Positions 1 to 8,534 of a stretch of 50,426 nucleotides of DNA are shown piece after piece. Origin of the DNA: Candidatus Effluviviaceae Genus I sp. (GTDB lineage Bacteria; Joyebacterota; Joyebacteria; Joyebacterales; Joyebacteraceae); contig VGIX01000012.1 of NCBI GenBank assembly GCA_016867725.1, positions 1 through 50,426 of the forward strand, read 5' to 3'. The position numbers and the translations under genes are program-made. Positions within the stretch are counted from its first letter, which is position 1. The number at the start of each line of letters is the position of its first letter. The notes beneath the pieces are model-generated. The model was not told the DNA's origin, did not search any database, and saw only the letters and a program-made list of their open reading frames with translations.

Positions 1-1544
1 CGCTCGGCGTCCTCGCGGGTGATGCCGACGACGCTCATCACGCGCTCCTGGATGTCGCGGCGGTGGATCCGGATGGACCCCGACGCGAGCTCGACCCCGT
101 TGCACACGAGGTCGTACAGCCGCCCGTAGACCTTCCCGGGCTCCGTCTCCAGGCGCGGGAGGTCCTCCTCGCGCGGCATGGTGAACATGTGGTGCTCGGC
201 CTCCCAGGTCCCGCGCTCCTCGTTCCATGCGAAGAGGGGGAACTCGGTGACCCACGCGAACGCGAAGCGGGACGCGTCGGCGAGCCCAAGCTCGTCGCGG
301 AGGACGAGCCGGAGCTTCCCGAGGACCTCGCTCACGTGCCTCCGCCCCCCGGCCGCGAAGAGCAGCATGTCGCCGTCGGGCGCGCCTGCGAGCGACCGCA
401 CGGCGGCCGCCTCGTCGGCGGTCAGGAACCTCGAGATCCCGCCGGCTAGCCCTTCGCCCTCGACCTTCGCCCACGCGAGCCCCTTCGCGCCCCACCCCTT
501 CACGAGCTCTTCCTTGCGGTCCACCTCGCTCCGGCTCCAGCCGCCGCACCCCGGGGCGCACAGGCATCGCACGACCCCGCCCGCCTCGATCGCGCCGCTG
601 AAGACCTTGAACGCGCTGCCCCGAAGGACCTCGGTCAGATCGACGATCTCGACGCCGAACCGGAGGTCGGGCTTGTCGGAGCCGAACCTGTCCATGGCAT
701 CGTCGTAGCGCAGGCGCGGGAACGGCACGGCGATCTCCTCGCCCCGGACCTCCCGCCAGAGGGTCTGCATCAGCCCCTCGGCGACGTCGAAGACGTCGTC
801 CTCGGAGACGAAGCTCATCTCGAAGTCGATCTGCGTGTGCTCCGGCTGCCTGTCCGCGCGCAGGTCCTCGTCTCGGAGGCAGCGCGCGATCTGGAAGTAC
901 CGGTCGCAGCCGGACACCATGAGGATCTGCTTGTAGAGCTGCGGCGACTGCGGAAGGGCGTAGACCTTCCCGGGGTGCACGCGCGACGGCACGATGAAGT
1001 CGCGCGCGCCCTCGGGGGTCTTCTTCGCGAGCATCGGCGTCTCGATCTCGAGGAACCCGCGCGCGGCCAGACAGCGCCGCGTCGCCTGCAGGGCCTTGTG
1101 GCGCGCCTCGAGGAGGCGCTGCATGTGCGGCCGCCGGAGGTCGAGGAAGCGGTACTCGAGTCTCAGCTCGTCGCTCGCCTTGATGGGCTCCTCGAGCACG
1201 AAGGGCAGCGTCTTCGCGACGTTCAGGAGCCTCATCTCGCGCGCGTGGACCTCGATCTCCCCGGTCGGGAGCTCGGCGTTCGCGGAGCCGTCGGGGCGGG
1301 CGGCGACGACGCCGCGCACGGCGATGACGTGCTCGAGCCCCAGGTCCGCTGCGGCCGCGTGAAGGGCTCGGTCGTCGTCGGGGCGAAAGACGACCTGCGT
1401 GATCCCGTGCCGGTCGTAGAGGTCAACGAAGAGGAGGCCGCCGAGGTTCCGCCTCTTGCGGACCCATCCCATGACCACGACCTCGCGCCCCACGTCGGTC
1501 TTCCTGAGAGCGCCGCACGTGTGTGTCCGGCTGAGCCCTTCCAT
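1..1544 (-). CDS. aspS: Aspartyl-tRNA synthetase (3' end beyond window)
   Basis: Class II aminoacyl-tRNA synthetase charging tRNA-Asp (or tRNA-Asp and tRNA-Asn) in the cytoplasm. Reading leftwards, the N-terminal OB-fold anticodon-binding domain is clear (VVVMGWVRKRRNLGGLLFVDL near residues 22-42). Motif 2 follows as DEDLRADRQPEHTQIDFEMS, encoded around 800-880. The visible end carries YDLVCNGVELASGSIRIH, a typical bacterial AspRS block. About 514 codons are visible; the usual bacterial length is about 590, so some 75 C-terminal residues lie outside. The start is the ATG at 1544-1542, preceded by GGAGAGG. It lies 72 bp downstream of hisS on the same strand, a common aspS-hisS pairing, and is probably co-transcribed with it. 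Whether the enzyme is discriminating cannot be decided here. Confidence 0.95.
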   Translation of the reverse strand, partial: MEGLSRTHTCGALRKTDVGREVVVMGWVRKRRNLGGLLFVDLYDRHGITQVVFRPDDDRALHAAAADLGLEHVIAVRGVVAARPDGSANAELPTGEIEVHAREMRLLNVAKTLPFVLEEPIKASDELRLEYRFLDLRRPHMQRLLEARHKALQATRRCLAARGFLEIETPMLAKKTPEGARDFIVPSRVHPGKVYALPQSPQLYKQILMVSGCDRYFQIARCLRDEDLRADRQPEHTQIDFEMSFVSEDDVFDVAEGLMQTLWREVRGEEIAVPFPRLRYDDAMDRFGSDKPDLRFGVEIVDLTEVLRGSAFKVFSGAIEAGGVVRCLCAPGCGGWSRSEVDRKEELVKGWGAKGLAWAKVEGEGLAGGISRFLTADEAAAVRSLAGAPDGDMLLFAAGGRRHVSEVLGKLRLVLRDELGLADASRFAFAWVTEFPLFAWNEERGTWEAEHHMFTMPREEDLPRLETEPGKVYGRLYDLVCNGVELASGSIRIHRRDIQERVMSVVGITREDAE

Positions 1545-1616
1545 GTGCCCGAGCGTCCTCTCCACCCGCGTGTCCTCCGACGTGCCCCTGCCCCGCCTTC
1601 GGCCGCGGCCCGGCCC

Positions 1617-2879
1617 TCACGCCGCCAGCAGCCGCGCGACCTCGCCCACGACCTCGCCGACGGGGAGCGACCGCTGCTCCCCGCTCGCCATGTCCTTCAC
1701 GACCGCCTCGCCGCGCGCGACCTCGTCGGCGCCGACGATGACCGCAACCCGCGCCCCGAGCCGCGCCGCGTCGCGGAGCTGCGCCTTGATGCTGCGGTCC
1801 TGGTAGTCCATCTCCACCGCGGCGCGCTCGCGGAGCGCCGCCGCGAGCGCAGCGCCGGCCAGCGACGCTTCGTCGCCCATCGTGACGACGACCACGGCCG
1901 GTCCCGGCTGCGCCTCCGGCAGCGCGCCCTCGCTTTCGAGCGCCGCGATGAGCCGCTCGACGCCCGACGAGACGCCGCACGCCGGCGTGGGGTCGCCCCC
2001 CGCGTCCTCGACGAGCTGGTCGTACCGGCCGCCGCCGCACAGCGCGCTCTGCGCGCCCAGCCCATGGTAGTGCACCTCGAAGACGGTCTTCGTGTAGTAG
2101 TCGAGCCCGCGCGCCAGCGAGGTGTCCACGCGGAACGGCACCGACATCCGCGCGAGGTAGGCCTGGACGCGCTCGAAGTGCCGTCGGCACCCATCGCAGA
2201 GCGACCCGAGGATGGACGGCGCGTCCTTCAGCACCGTGAGACACGCCTCGTTCTTGCAGTCGAACATCCGGCGCGGGTTCCTCTCGAAGCGCGCGCGGCA
2301 GTCCTCGCAGAACTCCGGCAGCCGCACCGCCAACCGCTCCTTGAGCAGCGCGTTGTACGCCGGCGTGCACTCGCGGCAGCCCGCGCTGTTGACGCGGGCC
2401 TCGGTCCCGCGGATGCCGAGCCGCGCGAAGAGGCTCACCGAGAAGTGGATGATCTCCGCGTCCACAACGGGCGAGAGCGAGCCCAGGGACTCGAGCCCCC
2501 ACTGCCAGAACTGGCGGTAGCGACCGGCCTGCGGTCGCTCGTAGCGGAACATCGGACAGAAGTAGAAGAGCTTGGTGACGCGGCCGCCGCGCCCCAGCGC
2601 GTGCTCCACATACGCCCGGACCACGCCGGCGGTGCCTTCGGGGCGCAGGGTGAGGCTCCTGCCCTTCCTGTCCGCGAACGTGTACATCTCCTTGCGGACG
2701 ATGTCGGTCGAGTCGCCGATGCCGCGCGCGAAGAGCTCGGTCTCCTCGAACACCGGCGTCCGGATTTCGCTGTACCCGAACCGCGCGGCCGTCTCGCGGA
2801 ACACGCTCTCGACGCGCTGCCACTTCCAGCTCTCGTCCGGCAGGATGTCCCTGGTGCCCCTCGGCGCCCGGTACTTCAT
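1617..2879 (-). CDS. hisS: Histidyl-tRNA synthetase
   Basis: Class II synthetase attaching histidine to tRNA-His; 420 aa, the normal bacterial length. The protein opens with YRAPRGTRDILP. Motif 2 is FRYERPQAGRYRQFWQWG, the histidine-binding loop is LARGLDYYTKTVFEV and the motif 3 region begins CGGGRYDQL. The insertion domain carries paired cysteines (CREC, CEDC, CKNEAC, CDGC), as in many bacterial HisRS. The C-terminal anticodon-binding domain is complete. It lies 19 bp downstream of the VanZ-like gene and upstream of aspS, inside the long minus-strand operon. The ATG at 2879 has GGGTGA upstream. Confidence 0.97.
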   Translation of the reverse strand: MKYRAPRGTRDILPDESWKWQRVESVFRETAARFGYSEIRTPVFEETELFARGIGDSTDIVRKEMYTFADRKGRSLTLRPEGTAGVVRAYVEHALGRGGRVTKLFYFCPMFRYERPQAGRYRQFWQWGLESLGSLSPVVDAEIIHFSVSLFARLGIRGTEARVNSAGCRECTPAYNALLKERLAVRLPEFCEDCRARFERNPRRMFDCKNEACLTVLKDAPSILGSLCDGCRRHFERVQAYLARMSVPFRVDTSLARGLDYYTKTVFEVHYHGLGAQSALCGGGRYDQLVEDAGGDPTPACGVSSGVERLIAALESEGALPEAQPGPAVVVVTMGDEASLAGAALAAALRERAAVEMDYQDRSIKAQLRDAARLGARVAVIVGADEVARGEAVVKDMASGEQRSLPVGEVVGEVARLLAA

Positions 2880-2898
2880 GTCGTCACCCGTCCCGTCG

Positions 2899-3324
2899 TT
2901 ACCCTCTCTCCAGCCGCTCCGCCACGCGTGCCGCCCACGGCACGACCCGCCTGTAGCAGTACACCATGATCAGGCTCCCGAGCACAACCCCCGTAGCGTC
3001 GGCGACCCAGTCGTGGAACTCCACGGCTCGCCCCGGCACCGTGAGCTGGTACGCCTCGTCGGCCACGGCGATCGCGAGACCGGTCGCCACGGCCAGGAGC
3101 GCCGCGGCGCTCAGGCGGGCGCCGCGCGGCAGCGACCCGCGATAGGCGATCGTGAGGAAGATCCCGAGGCCCGCGTACTCGATCGCGTGCGCGAGCTTGT
3201 CGAAGAACTTGAAGCGAAAGATGATCGGGGCGATGCCGGGGATCGAGGACACGCAGAAGATGAGGACGGTCCACGCGACCGCCGGCACCCACGCGCTGAG
3301 CTTTCGCTCGAGTTCAGGGCTCAC
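2899..3324 (-). CDS. VanZ-like family membrane protein
   Basis: Small integral membrane protein of 141 aa with about four hydrophobic segments. The family signature DEAYQLTVPGR followed by DWVADATGVVLG near residues 90-117 is the VanZ-like (PF04892) core. VanZ itself gives low-level teicoplanin resistance, but most family members have no assigned role, so no function is claimed. The start is a GTG at 3324 behind GGGGAGG. It sits between ccsA (51 bp upstream) and hisS, and co-orientation suggests shared transcription. It has no evident mechanistic link to either neighbour. Confidence 0.85.
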   Translation of the reverse strand: MSPELERKLSAWVPAVAWTVLIFCVSSIPGIAPIIFRFKFFDKLAHAIEYAGLGIFLTIAYRGSLPRGARLSAAALLAVATGLAIAVADEAYQLTVPGRAVEFHDWVADATGVVLGSLIMVYCYRRVVPWAARVAERLERG

Positions 3325-3375
3325 CCGGCCTCCCCGTCCGTCGCCGCCCGCCCGGTCAGCGTGCCCCGCCCCGCG

Positions 3376-4212
3376 CTACGCGTACGCATGCAGCCCGCCC
3401 AGGAACCTGCTCCCGAGCATGGTGAAGATCGTCGCGGCGAACCCGATGATCGAGATGATGGCCGCGGCGCGCCGCATGCCGCGGACGAGCCGGGCGTGCA
3501 GATACACCGCGTAGATGATCCACACGACGAGCGAGCTCGTCTCCTTCGGGTCCCACGACCACGGCGCGCCCCACGCCCGCGCGGCCCACACGGCGCCCGC
3601 GAAGAGCGCCCCGATGGTGAAGAGCGGGAACCCGATGCCGATCGCACGGTACGCGATGGCGTCGAGCGCGTCGCGGCCGGCCTCGTCGCGCTCCTGCCCC
3701 TCGCTCCCCGCGTTCGCACCGGCCCGCGGCCGGCGGCGCAGGTACAGCACCGACGCCACGAACGCCACCGCGAACGCCGCCTCCGCCAGCACGGCGAGCG
3801 AGACGTGGATCCACAGCCAGTAGCTCTGGAGCGCGGGGATGAGCTGCGTCTCGATGTTCTCCGGCACGAGCGACGCCAGCACGATGAGGCCGAAGGCGAT
3901 GGGCGCTCCGAAGACGGTCATGAGCTCCGCGCCCCGCCGTCGCCACAAGAGCACGAACCCCAAGACGGTCGCCCACGCGAAGAGCGTCATGTACTCGAAC
4001 AGGTTCGTGACCGGCGGGTGCCCGGAGAGGGCCCACCGCACGCCGAGCGCCACGGTGTTCGCGGCGAGTCCCGCGACCGAGAGCCAGAGCACCACGGCCC
4101 GCAGGCGCGGCGACCGCAGGCCGGCGTACGCGCACGCCGCGACGGTGGCGGCCAGGTAGCACCAGAACGCTGCCCAGAAGAAGGGCATGTCGACGGCGGC
4201 GACCGGGGTCAT
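3376..4212 (-). CDS. ccsA: Cytochrome c biogenesis protein CcsA/ResC family
   Basis: Polytopic inner-membrane protein of System II cytochrome c maturation, which moves heme across the membrane and, with ResB, attaches it to apocytochrome CXXCH motifs. 278 aa with about eight hydrophobic segments. The tryptophan-rich WWD-type signature is present as WGAPWSWDPKETSSLV near residues 214-229, and flanking histidines (for example in SYWLWIHVSL and YAVYLHARL) are candidates for heme ligation. NLFEYMTLFAW, typical of the family, lies near residue 70. The chosen ATG at 4212 has GGAAGGAGG upstream and overlaps the resB stop as ATGA, so the two are translationally coupled. A longer open frame extends upstream but has no coding character. 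Confidence 0.93.
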   Translation of the reverse strand: MTPVAAVDMPFFWAAFWCYLAATVAACAYAGLRSPRLRAVVLWLSVAGLAANTVALGVRWALSGHPPVTNLFEYMTLFAWATVLGFVLLWRRRGAELMTVFGAPIAFGLIVLASLVPENIETQLIPALQSYWLWIHVSLAVLAEAAFAVAFVASVLYLRRRPRAGANAGSEGQERDEAGRDALDAIAYRAIGIGFPLFTIGALFAGAVWAARAWGAPWSWDPKETSSLVVWIIYAVYLHARLVRGMRRAAAIISIIGFAATIFTMLGSRFLGGLHAYA

Positions 4213-5141
4213 CCGTCCTCCTTCCGTCGGCGCGCGGCCGAGGCCGGCACGCGAACCCAGTAGATCAGCGCGAGCCCCGCCGACATTGCGGCGAACCCGA
4301 CGAACAGGAGCGGCGCCCCCGGCTGGCGGGAGATCTCGAAGCGCGTGAGCCCGCGCCGGAAGTCCGGCCTGTAGCCGAGGAGGAGCAGCCGGCACGGGAG
4401 CGCGGCGGCGTCGCTGTGGCCGGGGAAGGCCGCGAACACCCAACGCTCCCCGGCGAACCGCCCGGCCTCCCACACGTGCACGAGGACCGCCGGGTTCTCG
4501 TGCCTCACGGACTTGAGCGCGGCGGCCCCCGCCTCGATATCGTAGGTGAAGTCCGAGTAGAACGCCACGACTTTGACCGAGAGGTCGGTGCCGGGCACCG
4601 GCGTCTCGACGTCGAACGGCGCCTCGACGCGCACGACGCGCCCGCCGCCCTCCGGCAGGACGACCTCGAGCGTGGCGCTCGCGATCGTCGTCGGCGACGG
4701 CAGCATCTCGTGCTGATACACGCCGACGCCGCGGTGGACGAGCGGCCGGTTCACCTCGATGCGGTGGCGCTTCACCTCGCGGCCGCCCTCGAGCACCGTG
4801 ACGAGCGAAACGTACTCCACGGGCTTTTCCGTCTCGGACATCGTCGTCCATGCGTCGTCGACCCGAACGGTGAACCCGCCGGCGAGCACGTCGAGCGTGC
4901 CGCCCGCCGCGAGGTACGCCGCGGATGGATAGCGGAACGAGGTCGCCGCGGACAGGAGCCCGCCGGCCACGATGACGAGGATCGAGGCGTGCGTCACGAG
5001 CGACCCGATCCGCGCGACCCGCGCGCGGCCTCGCGTCCTGGGAATGGCCGCGAACCGCCTCCACGTGCATCCCACTACCCACGCGCAGAGCGCGAGGGAC
5101 ACCACGATGAGAGTCAACGTGACGGCGTGCGCGCGGTCCAC
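4209..5141 (-). CDS. resB: Cytochrome c biogenesis protein ResB/CcsB family
   Basis: Partner of CcsA in System II cytochrome c synthesis. 310 aa with N-terminal membrane helices (AVTLTLIVVSLALCAWVVG and the segment around GSLVTHASILVIVAGG, whose His is typical of a heme-handling ResB helix). A large extracytoplasmic beta-rich domain follows, then a C-terminal helix (LLFVGFAAMSAGLALIYWV). The start is assigned to the GTG at 5141, one base after the hypB stop and behind a GGGGGG stretch. An in-frame ATG 21 codons upstream lies inside hypB and gives a non-family extension. The link to the hyp operon suggests that c-type cytochromes and a [NiFe] hydrogenase belong to the same respiratory module. 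Confidence 0.9.
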   Translation of the reverse strand: MDRAHAVTLTLIVVSLALCAWVVGCTWRRFAAIPRTRGRARVARIGSLVTHASILVIVAGGLLSAATSFRYPSAAYLAAGGTLDVLAGGFTVRVDDAWTTMSETEKPVEYVSLVTVLEGGREVKRHRIEVNRPLVHRGVGVYQHEMLPSPTTIASATLEVVLPEGGGRVVRVEAPFDVETPVPGTDLSVKVVAFYSDFTYDIEAGAAALKSVRHENPAVLVHVWEAGRFAGERWVFAAFPGHSDAAALPCRLLLLGYRPDFRRGLTRFEISRQPGAPLLFVGFAAMSAGLALIYWVRVPASAARRRKEDG

Positions 5142-5142
5142 G

Positions 5143-5808
5143 TCACGCCCCCCGCTTGGCGGCCAGCCGCGCCGTGATCCACGAGATCCAGCGGTCCATC
5201 CCATCCCCCTTGAGCGCCGACAGGCGGAGGATCTCGCACCGCGGGTTCAGGACCGCGACCTCGCGCTCCGCCTTCGCGATGTCGTACGCCAGGTGCGGCA
5301 GAAGGTCGATCTTGTTGAGCACCGCGAGCGAGGACTCGTGGAAGACGGCGGGGTACTTCATCGGCTTGTCGTCGCCCTCGGTCACGGCGAGCAGCACCAC
5401 CTTCGCGTCCTCGCCGAGGTCGTACGTGGACGGGCAGATGAGGTTCCCGACGTTCTCGATGAACACGACGTCGGCCGACGCGAGGTCGAGCCGCCCGAGG
5501 ACGTCGGCGACCATCTGCGCGCTCAGGTGACACCCGCCGCCCGTGTTGATCTGCACACCGTCGCCCCCGCGCGCCTTCACGCGGTCGAGGTCGCGCTCCG
5601 TGCTCACGTCGCCCTCGATGACGAGCGAGCGCAGGCCCGCCGCCGGGAGCCGGTCGAGCGTGGCCTCGAGGAGCGTCGTCTTCCCCGAGCCCGGCGAGCT
5701 CACGAGGTTCAGCACGAGCGCGCCCGCCTTCGCGAACGCGGCGCGGTTCTGCGCCGCCACCCGCTCGTTCTCCGACTGGATCCTCTCCTGCACGCTCACC
5801 TTCGCCAT
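5143..5808 (-). CDS. hypB: Hydrogenase nickel incorporation GTPase HypB
   Basis: SIMIBI-class GTPase that, with HypA, delivers nickel to the large subunit of [NiFe] hydrogenase. 221 aa. The Walker A motif is SSPGSGKTT (residues 37-45), the metal-site region between switches is NTGGGCHL, and the guanine-specificity motif is NKID. It lacks both the N-terminal CXXGCXC nickel site and a His-rich nickel-storage tract, so it is the minimal form of the family. The stop is one base before the resB GTG, and the start lies 9 bp after the hypA stop with GGGAGGG as ribosome binding site. Confidence 0.96.
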   Translation of the reverse strand: MAKVSVQERIQSENERVAAQNRAAFAKAGALVLNLVSSPGSGKTTLLEATLDRLPAAGLRSLVIEGDVSTERDLDRVKARGGDGVQINTGGGCHLSAQMVADVLGRLDLASADVVFIENVGNLICPSTYDLGEDAKVVLLAVTEGDDKPMKYPAVFHESSLAVLNKIDLLPHLAYDIAKAEREVAVLNPRCEILRLSALKGDGMDRWISWITARLAAKRGA

Positions 5809-5817
5809 GCGCCCTCC

Positions 5818-6162
5818 CTAATCGTCGATCTCAAGTTCCCTCACCGAGAGCTCCAGGCCCGACTCGATGTCCACGCTCGCCGACCCGCACGCGGGGCAGC
5901 CGAGCGCGATCTCGCGGTACTCGAAGGCCCGCCCGCACGAGCGGCATCGCCCGGCGAGCGGGATGTCGTTGATCACAAGCTCCGCGCCCTCGTACGGCCC
6001 GCCTGTGACGAGCACGTCGAACGCCTCGCGGAGAAGCTGCGGCTCCACCGTCGAGCCGCGACCGACGTCCGCGAAGATCCGGAGCAGCTTCGATCCCTCG
6101 TGCGCCTTCATGGCGCCGTCCACGACGCGCAGCATGCTCTGGCAGATGGAGAGCTCGTGCAT
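5818..6162 (-). CDS. hypA: Hydrogenase/urease nickel chaperone HypA
   Basis: Nickel metallochaperone acting with HypB; 114 aa, the standard size. The start MHELS supplies the nickel-binding His2 and Glu3. A zinc-ribbon is formed by CRSC and CPAC pairs near residues 73-93. The ATG at 6162 overlaps the hypE stop by one base (TGATG), which fixes the start. A longer upstream frame is only a shadow of hypE. Confidence 0.95.
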   Translation of the reverse strand: MHELSICQSMLRVVDGAMKAHEGSKLLRIFADVGRGSTVEPQLLREAFDVLVTGGPYEGAELVINDIPLAGRCRSCGRAFEYREIALGCPACGSASVDIESGLELSVRELEIDD

Positions 6163-7184
6163 CAGCAGATCCTCGGAAGCTGCGCGCCCTCGAGCATCAC
6201 GAGAGGTCGCACGCCGCCCACCGCGGTGCGGACGTACACGCCGCGCCGCCCGCCGACGCGCCCGATCACGGCCGCCTCGCGCCCCAGCGGGTGCGCGCGC
6301 ATGGCCGCGACAACCGCTTCGGCCGCGTCCTCCGGGACGATCGCAACGACCCTCCCCTCGCACGCCATGTAAAGCGGGTCGAACCCGAGGATGTCGCAGA
6401 CGGCGCGCACGCACGGCCGCACGGGGACCGCACGCTCGTCGAGCGTGATGCCGACGCCCGCCGCGCCGGCGATCTCGTTGAGCGTGGTCGCAAGGCCGCC
6501 GCGCGTCGGGTCGCGCATCACTCGCGCGTCGGGGCACGCCGCGAGCGCCGCGCGCGCGACGCCGTGCACCGCGGCGCAGTCGCTCTCGATGGTCTCCGCG
6601 ACCCTAAGCTCGCCACGGGCGATGACGATGGCGGTCTCGTGGTCACCGACCGTGCCCGACACGACGACCGCGTCGCCCTCGCGCACGCGGTCGGCACCGA
6701 GCGAGACGCCGTCGGGGATCACGCCGATGCCCGCCGTGTTCACGATGAGCCCGCCGACCGCCCCGCGCTCGACCACCTTCGTATCTCCGGCGACCACCGC
6801 GACGCCCGCCCCGCGCGCGGTCGCCGCCGCCGAGTCGAGCGCGCGCTCGAGGTCGGCCACGGCGAACCCCTCCTCGATGACGAGCGCGAGCGTGAGGCAC
6901 GCGGGCTCGGCGCCTTTGACGGCGAGGTCGTTCACGGTGCCGGCGACGGCGAGCTTCCCGATGTCGCCGCCGGGGAAGAAGAGCGGCTGCACGACGTACG
7001 AGTCCGTTGTGAACGCGAGGCGCCCCTGGTCGAGCCGGCGGCCGGCGATGTCGGGAAGCTCCGCGGCGTCCTCGAGGCGCTCGAGCGTCTCGCCTCCGAA
7101 CCTCGGCACGATGACGCGCGCGACGAGGTCGTGCATCGCCGCCCCGCCGCTTCCGTGCGCGAGCCTGATGCGGTCACCTGCCAT
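6162..7184 (-). CDS. hypE: Carbamoyl dehydratase HypE
   Basis: AIR-synthase/ThiL-fold enzyme that dehydrates the carbamoyl group on its C-terminal cysteine to a thiocyanate, the precursor of the cyanide ligands of the NiFe(CN)2CO centre. 340 aa. The N-terminus has the family AHGSGG segment, followed by TTDSYVVQPLFFPGGDIG. The protein ends PRIC, the conserved modified cysteine being the last residue (Cys340). The start ATG at 7184 lies inside the end of hypD (11-bp overlap) and the stop overlaps hypA by one base. The frame upstream of this ATG is hypD antisense-free shadow and lacks family similarity. Confidence 0.97.
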   Translation of the reverse strand: MAGDRIRLAHGSGGAAMHDLVARVIVPRFGGETLERLEDAAELPDIAGRRLDQGRLAFTTDSYVVQPLFFPGGDIGKLAVAGTVNDLAVKGAEPACLTLALVIEEGFAVADLERALDSAAATARGAGVAVVAGDTKVVERGAVGGLIVNTAGIGVIPDGVSLGADRVREGDAVVVSGTVGDHETAIVIARGELRVAETIESDCAAVHGVARAALAACPDARVMRDPTRGGLATTLNEIAGAAGVGITLDERAVPVRPCVRAVCDILGFDPLYMACEGRVVAIVPEDAAEAVVAAMRAHPLGREAAVIGRVGGRRGVYVRTAVGGVRPLVMLEGAQLPRIC

Positions 7185-8304
7185 CCGCGCCTCCGGACAT
7201 CTCGTACCTGTGGAACGCCGCGCACGCGCCCTCGCTCGAGACCATGCACGGGCCGACGGGCGTCCGCGGCGCGCAGCGCGTCCCGAAGAGCGGGCAGTCC
7301 GGCGGCTGCCTGAGACCGAGCATGATCTCACCGCAGACGCAGCCGCTCTCGTCCGGGACGCGCGTCTCGGGAAGCCCCAGCCGCGCGACCGCGTCGAACG
7401 CGCGGAAGCGCTCGCGGAACGCGTACCCGCTCCGCGGGATCGCGCCGATCCCGCGCCACTCCGCGTCGCAGACCTCGAACACCTCGTCGAGCAGCCGGAG
7501 CGCCGCGGGGTTCCCCTCGGGCGTGACGGCGCGGCGGTACTGCGTCTCGACCTCCGCCTTTCCCGAGTCGTCCCGCGCGCGCTGCGCCTGCGCGAGGAGC
7601 ATCGCGACGCCCGCCAGGATGTCCACCGGCTCGAACCCCGCGACGACGCACGGGATCCCGAACCGCTCCGCGACGGGCTCGTACGCCCTCGCGCCGATGA
7701 TCACGCTGACGTGGCCCGGGCAGAGGAACCCGTCGAGCGGGCGCCCGGGGACGCGCGCGAGCACCTCGAGCGCCGGCGGCACGAGCTTGAAGAGCGGAAG
7801 CACCGAGAGGTTGCGCACGCCCTCGCGCTCCGCCCGGACGACCGTCGCCGCGATCGCCGGCGACGTCGTCTCGAACCCGACGCCCACGAGCACGACCTCG
7901 CGCCCGGGCTCAGCGCGCGCCGCGGCGAGCGCCTCGAGCGGGCTGTACACGATCCGGACGTCGGCGCCGCCGGCGCGCTCGCTCTCGAGCGAGGACGACG
8001 AGCCGGGCACGCGCATCATGTCGCCGAAGGTCACGACCGCGACGCCCGGGAGCCTGGCGGCCGCGATGGCGCGGTCAATCCCGGAGACGGGCGTGACGCA
8101 CACCGGGCACCCGGGCCCCGACAGCAGCCGAAGCTCCTGCGGCATGAGCGAGCGGAGCCCCCAGCGCGAGATGGCGACGGTGTGGGTCCCGCACACCTCC
8201 ATGAGGGAGACCGGCCGGTCCACGAGCGCGCGGATGCGCTCGACCAGGGCGCCCGCGACCTTCTGCGAGCGCAGGACGTCGAGGCCGGCGGGCGCGCGCG
8301 TCAC
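7174..8304 (-). CDS. hypD: Hydrogenase maturation protein HypD
   Basis: Iron-sulfur protein that with HypC assembles the Fe(CN)2CO unit. 376 aa, normal length. Motifs seen: MEVCGTHT, LLSGPGCPVCVTP, GFETTSPA, and CPGHVSVIIG. The cysteine-rich C-terminus (CVCG, then DCPLF and Cys residues to near the end) fits the [4Fe-4S] cluster ligands of the family. The GTG at 8304 overlaps the hypC stop as GTGA, a typical translational coupling, and begins the protein at its first family-like residues. Upstream frame sequence is Arg/Gly-rich shadow of hypC and hypF. Confidence 0.95.
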   Translation of the reverse strand: MTRAPAGLDVLRSQKVAGALVERIRALVDRPVSLMEVCGTHTVAISRWGLRSLMPQELRLLSGPGCPVCVTPVSGIDRAIAAARLPGVAVVTFGDMMRVPGSSSSLESERAGGADVRIVYSPLEALAAARAEPGREVVLVGVGFETTSPAIAATVVRAEREGVRNLSVLPLFKLVPPALEVLARVPGRPLDGFLCPGHVSVIIGARAYEPVAERFGIPCVVAGFEPVDILAGVAMLLAQAQRARDDSGKAEVETQYRRAVTPEGNPAALRLLDEVFEVCDAEWRGIGAIPRSGYAFRERFRAFDAVARLGLPETRVPDESGCVCGEIMLGLRQPPDCPLFGTRCAPRTPVGPCMVSSEGACAAFHRYEMSGGADGR

Positions 8305-8534
8305 GGGCCGTCGTCCCCCAGAAGACCGGTCATCTCGTCGAGGATGAGACCGATCTCCTCGGCGTCCTCGGTCTCGATCTCCTCGATCGCGAAGCCGGCG
8401 TGCACGAGGACGTAGTCCCCCACCGTGACGTCGGGGACGAGCGTGACGTCCACCTCGCGCGTCACGCCGTTGAAGTCGGCCTGCGCCGTGGTCCCCTCGA
8501 TCGAGACGATCCTCCCCGGAATGGCGAGACACAT
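8301..8534 (-). CDS. hypC: Hydrogenase maturation chaperone HypC
   Basis: Small chaperone of 77 aa that binds HypD and the hydrogenase large-subunit precursor and carries the Fe(CN)2CO intermediate. The N-terminus MCLAIPG with the essential Cys2 is diagnostic, and GDYVLVHAGFAIEEI matches the beta-barrel core. The ATG at 8534 overlaps the hypF stop by one base (TGATG) and the stop overlaps hypD. Only this start keeps Cys2 in place. Confidence 0.96.
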   Translation of the reverse strand: MCLAIPGRIVSIEGTTAQADFNGVTREVDVTLVPDVTVGDYVLVHAGFAIEEIETEDAEEIGLILDEMTGLLGDDGP